A stretch of DNA of 64,000 nucleotides from Parietaria judaica (GCA_954871525.1 OX940869.1:12857001-12921000), one strand, 5' to 3'; positions 1 through 11,956 are shown, counted from the first letter of the stretch. The notes: generated from the sequence alone by a model not told the origin. Made by a program: numbers and translations.

Positions 1-199
1 CTATCAATTCTTCCTCACATGGACTCTTGTGTGATGGATAGATTACAATTGCATTCCATTATGAACTATGGATAAACATTCGATTATACATAAAGAACTA
101 TAAAAAATATTATCATAATAAGTGCCTTCTTTATTAAGAGTGACGTCATAAACTTATACAATGGGTAAATAAAACATTGTTTAAGGGCAATATGCCTAA
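1..199. repeat. LTR-derived repeat fragment, also present at 63218-63417
   Basis: This stretch aligns by eye, in the same orientation, with 63218-63417. Shared blocks include the 'cttcctcaca' start, 'atcataataag', 'tttattaa' and 'cttgtttaagg'. It has no coding potential. It probably belongs to the outer part of a copia-type LTR element cut off by the window edge. On the minus strand it would read as the beginning of the repeat. Confidence 0.5.
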
Positions 200-252
200 C
201 CGGTATCGGGTACCTCAAAAAAACCGGGTACCCGACCCGGTTTCACCCCTAA
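200..252 (-). repeat. Terminal fragment of a hAT-like MITE
   Basis: Read on the minus strand it starts TTAGGGGTG and continues with CCGG/GGGTACCC-rich sequence. The MITE end at 31362-32063 is built the same way. Only about 50 bp remain. It abuts the broken C-terminal part of the hAT transposase and marks where that gene was truncated. Confidence 0.45.
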
Positions 253-2300
253 CTCCGATCGATTTGTGTGCCACCATTGAAGGATGTCGAGGCCTTCGTT
301 AGGGCACGGTGTCGGAGGAAGGTTGCACAATCGGGCGTACGCGTCGACGGTGTTGTGTCGTTGACGTCGACCAAGAACATGAGATCCCAAATTGCCCTTT
401 CCTTGTGAACCCGGAGAAGAAGTCGATGCCGTATTGCCGCCGCCGCGCCCAATAGCCGTAAGGTTGTAGAATAACTGGTGATTGTACACGTATGGTGAAC
501 CACCGGCCTCACGTCCGTTCTATATTGAACAAAAAATATTAACATTTAGAGTAATGTTAGAAAATTAAAAAAAAATTTAATCTTAAGAAATAAAGTTAAA
601 AAAAATTACCTGAGTTTGTTGTTGAGGATTCGTTTCCTCCATCTGATCTTCCAAGTCGTTAAATTTTTGCTCGTACTCTCGGTAAATGGCCTTCATCTTC
701 TGATCCGCATCGAAGTAATTATGCGTCATATAGGGCTCCCCCATCATAGCTTCCATGGCATGTAAGACATCTTGCAGTTTGGAAAGCTTAAGTGTCGGAT
801 CCACGATTACAACAACGCAATATAAAAATGGGAGCTTTTTAGAACCCCAATAATACTCGAACTTTGCAATCATCGGGGTTAGTAGTATTATTTTTTGCAT
901 TTTCAAAATGACAAAGAATATCTAAAATAGCGGGCAAAGCTCTCTGAGACGTGAATGAGTAAACATGAGATAAATCAATAGTAATTTGATTAAAAAGGTG
1001 AAGAAAAGCCTGGAATTGGATAGCGGTTATCCAATCGTCCGGAGTGAGGTCTTTGCGGTCGTCGTGCTCGGGCCGTTGATCCAGTTTGTAAGAAGCTCCC
1101 GGTATGGTATGACAACATCCAACATCATGTAAGTCGAGTTCCAGCGGATCGACATATCCGGCTGAAACGTTCTGACCTGATAACTATGAGCCCTGCAATA
1201 ATCTTCCCAAGAAACTGTACGCATAGTAGATGGTCGTATATATAAAATCGTATTCCTAATTTTGACGATACTTTCGAAAATAACGCCAATACCGGATTGA
1301 ATTATCAAGTTTATAATATGACATGCACACCTTTGATGAAAACAATTCTCCCTAAAATTGGTCAAACTTTCCTTCATTATTTCTATGGCATTGGCGTGGG
1401 CACTAGAGTTATCTAACGTAATGGAAACCACTCTATCCGAAAGGTTCCAATCCGACAAAACTTCTAGTATAGCCTCGGCTAGGTTTACTGCTGTGTGCCT
1501 AACCCTCATCGGCTTAAAACCTATGATACGCTTTTCCATATGCCAATTATCGTTAATAAAATGAGCTACGACCGTAATATAATCATCATTAGCATGGCCT
1601 TTCAAACAATCTGACGTTAAAGACACTTTGTAAGAAGATTGTTGGAACATTTCGTGTAAAACAGCCCTTTGCTCGTTTTAAAATTTGATTATGGTCTCGT
1701 GGTTTATATAATACGAGATTTTCCTACAGTTTATCGGCTCCACCTTCATCATAATTTTGTTAAAACCTTCTCCATCGGGAGCCGATATAGGCAAACCATC
1801 GTGTATAGTCCACTGAGCAATAATCATTCTATATACATCATCGGGTAAGCGATTTACCTCCTCCACCCTCTTTTTCTTTTTGCATGTCGTGGTGTGTTGT
1901 TCTAGGCGGCTGGTGCCGTGGTTCTTCGGATGGGCAGGAAATTCCCTCCCGCAGTGTTGGCAAATTCCGAGCCTATCTACCAAGCCGGTATCGTAGTTAT
2001 ATTTGTACTCGGCTCTGAAGTCGTTCTGCCAAACCGCTCCCATTAACCGTTAATTTCTTTTGCTTCCTCGGGGGGGGGGGGGGGGGGGGGGGGGCGCAGA
2101 CCGCCCGCACCCGGAACTAAGCGTTGTTCACCACGTCCAGCTCGCGGTGCTGGTAGAACTTCCTCAACTTCTTCGACTTCTTACTCCTTGCCTTGAACGT
2201 AGTTCGGGTCCTCCGCATCATCGTTCTCATCATCATCGCCGCCATCGGGGTCGTTGGATTGGTTCCTCGACCTCGTTTCCTAAAAAAACAAAGGAATATT
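253..2300 (-). pseudogene. hAT transposase, 3' exon(s), degenerate (copy 1)
   Basis: Minus-strand pieces in order are: a BED-type zinc finger at 1678-2043 (CQHCGREFP with a later H and C in RLEQHTTTC), a catalytic core at 1027-1650, a core continuation at 583-906, and the start of the hAT dimerisation region at 253-489 (LDILQWWHTNRS). The core keeps SLTSDC and TLDNSSAH, where two catalytic Asp residues are expected, plus RWNSTYMM. Frameshifts and stops separate the pieces, and the dimerisation domain is cut at 252. The family is the plant RICESLEEPER-like BED/hAT group. A 25-G run (2070-2094) lies in the upstream coding part. The N-terminal exon lies at 12275-12703, on the far side of the Athila insertion. 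Confidence 0.8.
2070..2094 (+). repeat. 25-nt G homopolymer
   Basis: An uninterrupted run of 25 G lies in the decayed transposase exon. It is the second most extreme homopolymer in the window. It could be real or a base-calling or assembly artefact. Confidence 0.9.
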
Positions 2301-2663
2301 ACAAGGGTTAAATTTTAATATTAATTAAAATATTACAAGGAATATTACAATTATTAAATTTTAATATTAACTATATTAATTAAATTAAATTTCATATAGT
2401 TAAATAAAAGAGTTAACAAAATTAAAAATGGTATTTTCTATGTGTGGAAATAATTATCAAGCTCTTTTAGACGGAACTCCCCGAGGTTCCACGGCCAGAT
2501 CGACTCGAAAGGATGCTATGATCTCACTTTAGGCCCAAACTTTTCTTGACAGAACTCCCCGAGGTACCCAGGCTAGCTTGGAGGAGATTGCAAAGCAAAC
2601 CTTATTTAAAAACCAATATTTCTAAGACACCATAATCCTTAAAAATCTTATAATTATCACCAC
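2281..2663 (-). other. hAT intron segment shared with hAT copy 2 (acceptor side)
   Basis: This segment is nearly identical to 21310-21680 in hAT copy 2, although the neighbouring coding exons of the two copies barely resemble each other at the DNA level. It holds a block of about 130 bp (2468-2600), with two 'gaactccccgaggt' motifs, that also occurs inverted in the Athila leader at 4082-4205. The intron continues at 11957 after the Athila insertion. It has no ORF of its own. Confidence 0.75.
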
Positions 2664-3569
2664 TGATAAGAACCAAAATAGTTACATTTTACATAGTTTG
2701 ATTGAGATTAATTGCTAAATTATTAGAATAAAACTTGGAAATTGTACTAATTACGTAACCAAACACATTCGAGATTAACTTCCGTAATTTTACCCATTAG
2801 TTTCCATTTGAGTTGATTTTATTTGAATTGATTGTATTGTGATATTTTTTACGAAATAAATAAAGCAAGAAGGACTTTAGAACAAATAATGATAAAGAAA
2901 AGTCAAAGGACCTTGAAGCAAATATCAAATTGTCATCACCACCCAAGGGATCGACTTTGCTGATGGAAAAAGAAATAAAAGAAAATTCGACGCAAAGAGA
3001 GAATCGGCAGAGAGCAGAGAAAAGAGTGTTAGGCTTTAATTCTAGTTTTCTTGGTTTAGCTTGGAGCTATCATGTCAAGCTCCGGTTAACTACGGATGAA
3101 TTTTATTGTTTAGTTTTTCTGTACCAAGTTTTAATGCAATTTTTATTCTTATTCAAGTATTGATATGTTCAAGTTGTTTAAGAGTTTATTAAATTATGTG
3201 TTTCTATTATACATATAATTCTAGTCATGCTCTTATTTTGTGAATTTTATTATGCATGGATTTTATAGTTTTCTTCAAACCTTTTTCATATCAAGACATT
3301 ATTTTAGGCAAAAATTTAGGCATTGAAATTGGTATCGTATTCACGAAGCAATAAAAGGATTCCCGAAGCTAGCCGTTCTCTCACATATTCTCATCTTCAA
3401 GTTTAAATATTTTTCTTCGTAAAATTCAATCATATTATTTTCCTCGCTTCTTTTAACGTTTATTCTTTGTGAGTTAGTTTCTCTTTATTTCGCTTCCTCG
3501 TGGATACGACTCCGCTTTTCTTGTACTACACAACGATCGCTTAACGAGAGCACTTTTTGAGCGTGATCA
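2664..3569 (+). repeat. Athila 5' LTR (906 bp)
   Basis: It starts TG and ends CA. It matches the 3' LTR over both halves but lacks the 344-bp insert that the 3' LTR carries. Its middle (about 3000-3080) differs from the 3' LTR. Confidence 0.9.
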
Positions 3570-3574
3570 AATTT

Positions 3575-3592
3575 TGGCGCCGTTGCCGGGGA
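3575..3592 (+). other. Primer-binding site, tRNA-Asp type
   Basis: TGGCGCCGTTGCCGGGGA lies five bases after the LTR end. It is complementary to the 3' end of plant tRNA-Asp, the usual primer of Athila elements. Confidence 0.85.
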
Positions 3593-4081
3593 AGCGCTTC
3601 AAGAGAATTATTTACAAGTGCAAACGTCGAAGGTAAGTAGTTACGTTTTATTTGTATTTTCTTTCGTTTTTTTTTTTATTTTCGTTTTTTTTCTTATTAA
3701 AAAAAAATAAAAAAAATATATTTTTTCTTAAAATTAAAATATTTTGTTAATCAGTTTCGTTTCTTTAAAAAAAAATATTTTCATATCTTTTTCTTTATTT
3801 ATTTTAATAATATTTTTTTTCCCTCGATCCTAACCTGTGATTATAATTAGGTATATATTTTCTAGGTTGACTATTTCCTATCATTCTTCTAGTCGTCTAG
3901 AATCAGTGTTAGGAATAGTTTCAATTGATCCTTTTTTTTAGATCTTATATTCCTTAGTTTCCAAAAAAAAATCCAAAAAAAAAAAAAAATCATCGTAACA
4001 ATAAAATATATAAAAAGGTTATTTGTGTCGTGTGGTGGTAATATCAAGGTTTTATTCTGTCTAAGAAAGATTGGTTGTTAA

Positions 4082-4205
4082 GTAAGGATTGCTTTGCAAT
4101 CTCCTCCAAGCTGACCTGGGAACCTCAGGGAGTTCTATCTAGAAAAGTTTGGGCCTAAAGTGAGATCATAGCATCCTTTCCAATCGATCTGGGAATTCTC
4201 TTGAT
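4082..4205 (-). repeat. Leader segment homologous to the hAT introns, inverted
   Basis: The reverse complement matches 2468-2600 and 21481-21622, including 'aaagtttgggcctaaagtgagatcatagcatcc'-type sequence. It lies in the untranslated leader between the primer-binding site and gag. Confidence 0.8.
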
Positions 4206-4284
4206 ACTATTCACATATAACATATTTATCCCTAAACAAAAAAAAAAACCAAAATAAAAATAAAAATAAAAAAATTACGGTTAG

Positions 4285-6117
4285 TTGATGACCTCATTTA
4301 GAGACGAATTAGGTTGTTTTGCCCGAAAGCCCACTCGAGAAATCGAGCCCACTCATAACACATCAGCTTCTCTATCTTCGTCTTCTACTTCTGGTGTCTC
4401 GATTCCAAACGACTTCTTCAATCCAATGGCATTAGGGGAGCATCACATGAAGACTCTTAATGATTACTTGCACCCAGCACGAGCTGCAGTTCCCTCATGC
4501 ATCATATTTAATCCTAACACACCTAATCACGAATTCAAGCCTGGCATGATTCAACTTCTGCCAACCTTTCACGGGCTAGAAAACGAAAATCCATATGTGC
4601 ATATTAGAGAATTCGAGGAGGCAGTCGCCACTTTTTATAGCCGCGCTGATATCGCAAACGTCATGAAGTTGAAATTCTTTCCATTTTCCCTCAAGGATAA
4701 AGCGAAAAGCTGGTTATACTCTCTTAGACCTACGTCTATTGGAACATGGGAAGAAATGACTACGTTGTTTTTCAACAAGTTTTTCCCAAACCATAAAACT
4801 AATGGTTTAAAACGACAGATCTCGATGTTTAACCAAAAAGCCGATGAATCGCTTCGCCAGGCTTGGGATAGATATAAAGATCTGTTGAACCTGTGTCCAC
4901 ACCATGGGTTTGAGAGTTGGCGCCTCGTGAGTTATTTCTATGATGGTCTTACTGGTGACGAACGCAAGTCAATTTAGTCGATGTGCAACAGGAAATTCAT
5001 GAATAAAGACCCGGATGAAGCCATCGAGTATCTGAATGAGCTCGCCGAAATGACAGACCATTGGACTGAGCCGAGTGCCACAGAGAGCACGAGTAGGTCA
5101 CGACCCGTCGGTGTCTACCGATTGAAGGAAGAGGATAACCTCAAAGCCCAAGTCGAGAATTTGACTAAGCAGTTGGAGGCCCTCAAGTCCCAAAATAGTA
5201 GAGCCACACAATCAGTCGCACATGTCAAACCTCAAAATGCCTGCTTTGTGTGTTGAGGAGTGGATCATCAGCCCCAGGATTGTGCATCATATGCTGAAAT
5301 GCGAGGGTTATATGAGGAACAATGTAATGCCCTCGGGAATTACAACAAACCTTATTCACCCTACTCTGAGACGTACAATCCTGGTTGGAGGAACCACCCA
5401 AACTTTAGCTGGAAGAGCAACAACAACATGCAACCTTTCGGAAATCAATGGAAAGCCAGTAAAGAACAATCTGCACCAAGAGTCTTTTCAGCGCTTCAAC
5501 ACATGTAAGCATCAAGAATGCTTATCGAAGACACCCTGCATAGGTTCATAGAGTTGCAAGAGAAAACGAACCAGAAGTTTGAAGCAATGATCACACAAAT
5601 GGTGGAGGAGAATAAATGGATCAAATCTCAAATCACAAATCTGACGAACTCCTTGGTTGTTTCAGAGCGAGGCAAGTTTTCTGCCCAACCTCAATCGAAC
5701 GCCAAAAGTATTCATGCAGCTGAAAGCTCAGATTCTCAACTCAAGGAGGTAAGTGCTATCACTACTCGAACTGGTGCTGTAGTTGAACCTCAACCATAAA
5801 AAACTCATGCCCTTAAATCTACTGGAAAAGCACTAGAGCATCAAGCTGAGATCCTAGAACACTTGCAACAGGTGAAGATCAATCTTCCCTTGTTGTATGT
5901 GATCAAACAAGTACCGGCCTACGCCAAAGTACTGAAGGATCTATGCACGATAAAGCGGCGTAATCATGTCAAGAAGAATGCGTTTCTGTCAGAGCAAGTT
6001 AGCGCAGTAATTGAGCAAAGAACACCTCGAAAGTACAGAGACCCCGGTTGTCCCACAATTTCTTGCTATATCGGGACTCAACATTTCGGTCAAGCACTTT
6101 TGGACATGGCGACATGA
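4285..6117 (+). pseudogene. Athila gag, interrupted by stops
   Basis: One reading frame runs across several in-frame stops (4975, 5254, 5506 and 5797). The first 230 codons hold the retrotransposon gag core, with typical motifs such as AKSWLYSL and FFNKFFPNHKT. The stop at 5254-5256 falls inside the CCHC zinc knuckle, between CFVC and the following His/Cys (DHQPQDC). A Gln-rich and coiled-coil region follows. Gag normally forms the particle and binds RNA; this copy cannot make a full product. Confidence 0.8.
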
Positions 6118-6638
6118 AACCGACTGCAGTTGTGTTGCAATTGGCCGACAGATCTGTTAGGAAGCCTCGAGGTATGGTGGAAGATGTATTGGTGCAAATC
6201 GAGAAATTCTACTACCCCGTGGACTTTCTTATCTTAGATACTCATTCTCTTGTTGTTACCGAGTCTAAAATTCCCATTATCTTAGGAAGACCTTTCCTTG
6301 CAACAACAAATACTTTAATTAACTGTCGGAACGGTCTCATGAGGCTTTCTTTTGGGAACATGACTATGTAAGTCAACATTTTCAACCTCTCTCGACAACC
6401 ACACGATGACGATGAGTGTGCTCATACCTACATGATAGACACACTCGTCGAAGAAACCAACCTTCTCCATGATTCTAAGTATTCTCTTCTCGATGAGACG
6501 TCTGAAAATTCTGCCATTTTGGAAGACTCTGAAGAATTAGAAACTACGTTCTGGCATGAACATTTCAAAGAACTTCCCTATAACCGACAAAAGCCAAAGC
6601 CATCAGTTGAGGAGACCCCAAAAATCGAGCTTGCCTAA
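6048..6638 (+). pseudogene. Athila aspartic protease region, broken
   Basis: This is a different frame from gag. The flap and C-terminal part are recognisable (VLQLADRSVRKPRG, IPIILGRPFLATTNT). The active-site region is damaged: the gag frame reads ALLDMAT and then stops at 6117, and the sequence then jumps to the VVLQLADRS segment in another frame. The residues after the catalytic Asp look deleted. Confidence 0.75.
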
Positions 6639-6808
6639 CTTCCCGAGGGCCTCAAACATGCATTTCTAGGAGTTGACGACACTTTTCCTGTTATCATATC
6701 ATCCAAACTTGACGTCTCACAAGAGCAACGTTTGATAAACTTGCTTCTTGAACATAAACGTGCGTTAGGTTGGACGATTGTTGACATTAAAGGTATAAGT
6801 CCTCTAAT

Positions 6809-7930
6809 TTGCTCGCATCATATTCATCTCAAAGAAGGGGATGTTCCAAAACGAGACCCAAATGTAGACTGAATCCAACAATGAAAGAAGTAGTCAAGAA
6901 AGAAGTCCTCAAGTTATTAGACACTGGTATCATATACCCAGTCTCTGATAGTAAATGGGTTAGCCCGACACAAGTGGTCCCTAAGAAATCTGGAGTCGCC
7001 GTCGTTGAGAATGAAAAATGAGTTCTTGTCCCTACAAAGGTCGTGACGGGTTGGCGTATGTGTCTTGACTATCGAAAGCTTAATACTGTCACCCGCAAGG
7101 ATCACTTCTCGCTTCCATTCATCGACCAAATTCTTGAGCGAGTCCATGGTCATCCTTTTTATTGTTTTCTCGATGGCTATTCAGGGTACTATCAGATAGA
7201 GATTGCTTTAGAAGATCAGGATAAGACCACATTCACATGTCCTTTTGGCATGTACTCTTTCCGCCGAAAACATTTTGGACTGTGCAATGCTCCAGCAACA
7301 TTCCAGAGGTGCATGATGAGTATGTTTAGCGACATGGTTGAGAAATGTATGGAAGTATACATGGATGACTTGACCGTGTTTGGAGATTCTTTCGACTCTT
7401 GTTTATCGAATCTTCAAGCTGTTCTTGAAAGGTGCATTGAGAAAGGTCTTGTGCTTAATTGGGAGAAATGTCATTTTCTGGTCTCATCCGGCATTGTACT
7501 TGGGCACATAGTCTCTAAAAAAGGAATCGAGGTTGACCACTCGAAGATCGACCTCATATCCAAGTTGCCTACCCCAAAGAGTGTAAAAGACATTTGATCT
7601 TTCTTCGGACATGCCGGATTTTATAGGAGGTTCATACAGAATTTTTCTTCTATCTCGAGACCATTAAACAACCTCTTGGCAAAAGATGCAACATTCTAAT
7701 GGACAACAGAATGCAAAAAATCATTTCGAACGCTCATAGAAAAATTGACATCCACCCCCATCATACAGTCACCAGATTGGAGCCTACCATTTGAAATTAT
7801 GTGTGATACTAGTAACTTTGCGGTGGGGGCCGTCTTTGGTCAATGAAGGGAAGGAAAACCCTTTGTAGTGTAATACGCAAGAAGAACTCTTGACAATGCT
7901 CAGAGAAACTATTCTACCACTGAAAAAGAG
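6809..7930 (+). pseudogene. Athila reverse transcriptase / RNase H region
   Basis: RT motifs are clear: MCLDYRKLNTVT, FLDGYSGYYQI, FGLCNAPATFQRCM and the catalytic VYMDDLTVFG. Stops occur at about 7019 and 7595, and 7598-7930, with the first half of RNase H, has further stops. In the living element it copies RNA into cDNA. This copy is inactive. Confidence 0.85.
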
Positions 7931-9523
7931 TTGCTTGTTGTAGTCTTTGCACTAGACAAATTCCGCTCATATTTGATCGGTTCACCTATCACGATCTTCA
8001 CAGACCATGCCGCGCTTAGGTACCTCTTCTCGAAACAAGATGCTAAGGCGTGTCTCATTAGGTGGATCTTTCTTTTGCAGGAATTTGACTTGACCATCAA
8101 AGACAAGAAAGGAGTTGAAAATGTTGTGGCCAACCATTTATCTCGACTTGAATTCACTGATTCATCTAACGACCCAAAAATTCAAGAAAACTTTCCGGAT
8201 GAAAACTTTTTCGTTGTCACTACGATACCTTGGTATGCCCATATAGTTAACTATCTAGTGACTGACAACCTTCCGTCTGAATGGACTGCTCAAGACAAAC
8301 ACAAATTTTTGGTCGAGGTGAGAAATTTCTATTGGGATGACCCGTACCTTCACAAGTATTGCCCCGATCAAATCATGAGACGATGCATTCCAGAGGACGA
8401 AATGATTAGTGTCTTGAACTTTTGCCACAATGAAGCTTGCGGTGGTCATTTTTCGATGAAGAAGACAACCGCAAAAATCTTACAGTGTGGCCTTTATTGG
8501 CCCACTTTGTTCAAAGACACTGACCGCTATTGTCGTTCTTGCGAAAGATGTCAGAAGTTAGGAGCTCTTTCTCGCCGCCACATGATGCCGTTGAACCCAA
8601 TTCTTGTCATCGAAGTATTTGATCGTTGGGGGATTGAATTCATGGGGCCGCTTCCAACTTCTCCGGGCTATCTTTACATCCTGCTCGCTGTCGATTATGT
8701 CTCCAAGTGGGTAGAAGCTGCACCGTGCCGTTCCAATGATAATACAACCGTGATAAAGTTTTTAAAAGAAAATGTGTTATCTAGGTTTGGTACTCCTCGG
8801 GCAATTGTTAGTGATAAGGGTACCCATTTCTGCAATAGGTCCTTCAAATCACTTATGCAAAAGTACGGTGTGATTCACAAGGTGTCAACTTCCTACCATC
8901 CCCAGACAAATAGACAAGCTGAATTAGCGAATAGGGAGATTAAACCGATTTTGGAAAAGACGCTTAACCCAGACCGCAAAGATTGGTCGCTTCGACTGAC
9001 TAACACTCTTCGGGCCTACCGTACTGCATACAAATCTCCGCTTGGAATGTCTATTTATCGACTCGTTTATGGAAAAACATGTCACTTTCCTGTCGAACTT
9101 GAGCATAAAGCCTTTTGGGCTACCAAAGCCTTTAACTTTGACATTTCGGTAGCAGGGATAAACAGGAAGCTTCAATTGTCGGAGCTTGAAGAATTACAAA
9201 ATGATGCATACGACAGCTCCAAGACCTACAAAGCGAAGATGAAGGCGGCTGACGACAAGCAGATATTGAGAAAGAATTTTGAGTCTAATACACGAGTTCA
9301 TCTTTATGACTCTCGTCTACATCTTCACCCCGGAAAATTGAGATCTAGATGGACTGGCCCTTATCTGGTGCAGAGAGTTTTTCCAAACAGTGCCTTCGAA
9401 ATCAAAGATTCGTCAGATGGGAGAGTTTTCAAAGTCAATGGCCAACGCTTGAAGAACTACATTGAGCGACTACCTGAGCCCGAAGAGATCACTCTCGTCG
9501 CTCCTGTGTACTCACTTGAATGA
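7931..9523 (+). pseudogene. Athila RNase H tail and integrase ORF (530 codons)
   Basis: This is the longest open stretch of the element. It begins in the RNase H end (TDHAALRYLFSK). The integrase zinc finger follows (CHNEACGGHF ... CRSCERCQK), then the catalytic core. The second acidic residue (VSDKGTHF) and the Glu in QAELANREIKP are present. The first position reads WGIEFMGP, so the usual Asp of IDFMGP is Glu (GAA, 8636-8638). The C-terminal SH3-like part has LRSRWTGPYLV. Homologues place this within the Athila/Tat branch. Confidence 0.85.
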
Positions 9524-10740
9524 TCGGCCATCATCGTATCCTTTTGTACATTTTTAGGTTTATTTTTTGTGCATTTTTTTTATTAGTACCATTATTTTGT
9601 TTTTCTTTCTCTTTCTCTTTGTCTTTTTGTCGATTTTGCAGGTCTACGAGATTTTCTCCCTACATGTGGTTGATCGCTACACAGGTGTTCTCTTTCCCTT
9701 ATCTCATCTATAATTCATTTTTAAACATTGAGGACACTGTTTCATTTTAGTTGGGGGTGGGTAGCATATTCATGTCTTGATTAGTCTTGAGCTCGGTTAG
9801 TCTTTCGTTTATTCGTGCTTTGATAGTCTTACTCTAAGATTTTTTTTTGCAATTTGACCTGAAGAAAATGAAATCACATTGTTTATTTTGCATCAAATCT
9901 TTTCACTTTGCTACGAAGAAACATTTTCAGAGTTTTAAAACTTGATCACGCACTAAACCTTGTGGAAAGATGGATGTTAACACATTTTGGCTGATAGGAA
10001 CTCCTAAGTTTAGGCACACCCTTACTGAGAGATACATTTGTGATTTTGAGAAAACAAGTTTTTGAACTTCCATTGATCTTTAGAATTGGCATAAATAACT
10101 ACTCGGAACATCATGGTTTGTGGTTTGTTAGACATATGCTGGAGGGATGATTTTTAGTCAACAAATGAAGTCACTGTTTATATAGCCTCTATTACCATCC
10201 TTGTAAAAGTCATGCAAAAAATAAAGTGCAAAAATATGACTTCTTTGTCTGAAAGGCTTTCATTTATAACAGTGATTAATGCGTTGGCTAGTTTGAAATC
10301 CCGAAAGTTGGTTTGTGGTTAGAATGGTTGGATGTTTCGAGTGAGTCGATTAACGTATTTTTTTTTTATCAATGATTGTTTAATTGCTTGTCCTAAATAT
10401 TTATCTTCACCTTTGAGCGAAATTGATCCATATATCCGACTCCATGAGCGAAACCATTAACATCCCAAAAGATACAAAGAAAACGCGTGAGGAAATGGAG
10501 TCGAGGCTTATGCTTAGTGTGTTTCTTGAAGCCGGATGTGTTATGGTTTGTAGTACAAAGGTATAGGTTTAGTACACACATTAAACTCTTAAACTTGTAA
10601 CTGACATAGCTTTGGTGAAACTTTTTGATGCTTACTAACCTTTTGATTCAAATATTCGGGTGATTTTGTAATTGGCTTCTATGATAAGAATATCTTTCGC
10701 TTGAATTGCTAGAGACTAGCAATAAGCTAGTTGGGGGTTG
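9524..10740 (+). other. Athila 3' noncoding region
   Basis: About 1.2 kb separates the integrase from the 3' LTR and holds no convincing ORF. The env-like ORF seen in some Athila elements is not visible. It ends with the G-rich tract at 10731-10740 that probably serves as the polypurine tract. Confidence 0.6.
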
Positions 10741-11951
10741 TGATAAGAACCAAAATAGTTACATTTTACATAGTTTGATTGAGATTAATTGCTAAATTAT
10801 TAGAATAAAACTATGGAAATTGTACTAATTACGTAACCAAACACATTCGAGATTAACTTCGGTAATTTTACCCATTAGTTTCCATTTGAGTTGATTTTAT
10901 TTGAATTGATTGTATTGTGATATTTTTCAGGAAATAAATAAAGCAAGAAGGACTTTAGAACAAATAATGATAAAGAAAAGTCAAAGGACTTTGAAGCAAA
11001 TATCAAATTGTCATCACCCAGGAATCGACTTTGCTGATGGAAACAGAAATAAAAATCAAATCAACTCCACAAAAGGTGAACTACTAGGTCATGATTAGTC
11101 TTGTAAATACAGTACCCAGAAATCCAGAATTTTGGTAAAAATCCAGAAAAAATTCAGAACCAGAGGATTTATCCGGAACCAGAAAGTTATGGTTTCTGAA
11201 TTTTTGAAATATTCGGATTCCGTTTTTTTTTTCAATCTGAACCGTTGATATTTTTTATCTGACGGTTATTTAAAAAAAATAAAAAAAAACAGTAACAAAT
11301 CGGAACCGGATTCCAATATCCGGATAAAAACCAAAACCAGAAATTCTGGTTCCGGATAAAAACGAAACCATAAATTTCTGGTTTCTGTTTTTTTTTTTTT
11401 TCGGATTTGTGAAAAACAGTTACGGATCTGGTTTTGTTACTGTAGGACTAGTCATGATGATCGCGGGTCAGCTACGGATGAATTTTATTGTTTAGTTTTT
11501 CTATACCAAGTTTTAATGCAATTTTTATTCTTATTCAAGTATTAATATGTTCAAGTTGTTTAAGGGTTTATTAAATTATGTGTTTCTATTATACATATAA
11601 TTCTAGTCATGCTCTTATTATGTGAATTTTATTATGCATGAATATTATAGATTTCTTCAAACCTTTTTCATATCAAGACATTATTTTAGGCAAAAATTTA
11701 GGCATTGAAATTGGTATCGTATTAAAGAAGCAATAAAATAATTCCCGAAGCTAGCCGTTCTCTCACATATTCTCATCTTCAAGTTTAAATATTTTCTTCG
11801 TAAAATTCAATCATATTATTTTCCTCGCTTCTTATAACGTTTATTCTTTGTGAGTTAGTTTCTCTTTATTTCGCTTCCTCGTAGATACGACTCCGCTTTC
11901 CTTGTGCTACACAACGACCGCTTAGCGAGAGCATCTTTTTGAGCGTGATCA
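10741..11951 (+). repeat. Athila 3' LTR (1211 bp) with MITE insert
   Basis: It has the same ends as the 5' LTR. The extra length is mostly the insert at 11102-11445. The sequence around 11000-11100 also differs from the 5' LTR. Confidence 0.9.
11102..11445. mobile_element. hAT-like MITE inserted in the 3' LTR
   Basis: This 344-bp insert is absent from the 5' LTR. It is flanked by GATTAGTC (11094-11101) and GACTAGTC (11446-11453), an 8-bp duplication with one mismatch. Its ends share 'acagta' in inverted orientation. The interior is rich in 'ccagaa/ttctgg' and 'ccgga' motifs. Confidence 0.65.
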
Positions 11952-11956
11952 ACCAC

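Larger units (their letters stand above)
2664..11951 (+). mobile_element. Athila-like Ty3 LTR retrotransposon, complete but decayed
   Basis: The LTRs begin TGATAAGAACC and end GTGATCA. The target duplication ACCAC is perfect (2659-2663 and 11952-11956). The tRNA-Asp-type primer-binding site follows the 5' LTR, and a G-rich tract 'ttgggggttg' precedes the 3' LTR. Gag, protease, RT, RNase H and integrase remnants lie in the normal Ty3 order. Downstream of integrase there are 1.2 kb without a recognisable env-like ORF. Many stops and frame changes make it non-autonomous now. It sits inside the intron of hAT copy 1, and the empty site is preserved at about 21675-21690 in copy 2. Confidence 0.95.
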
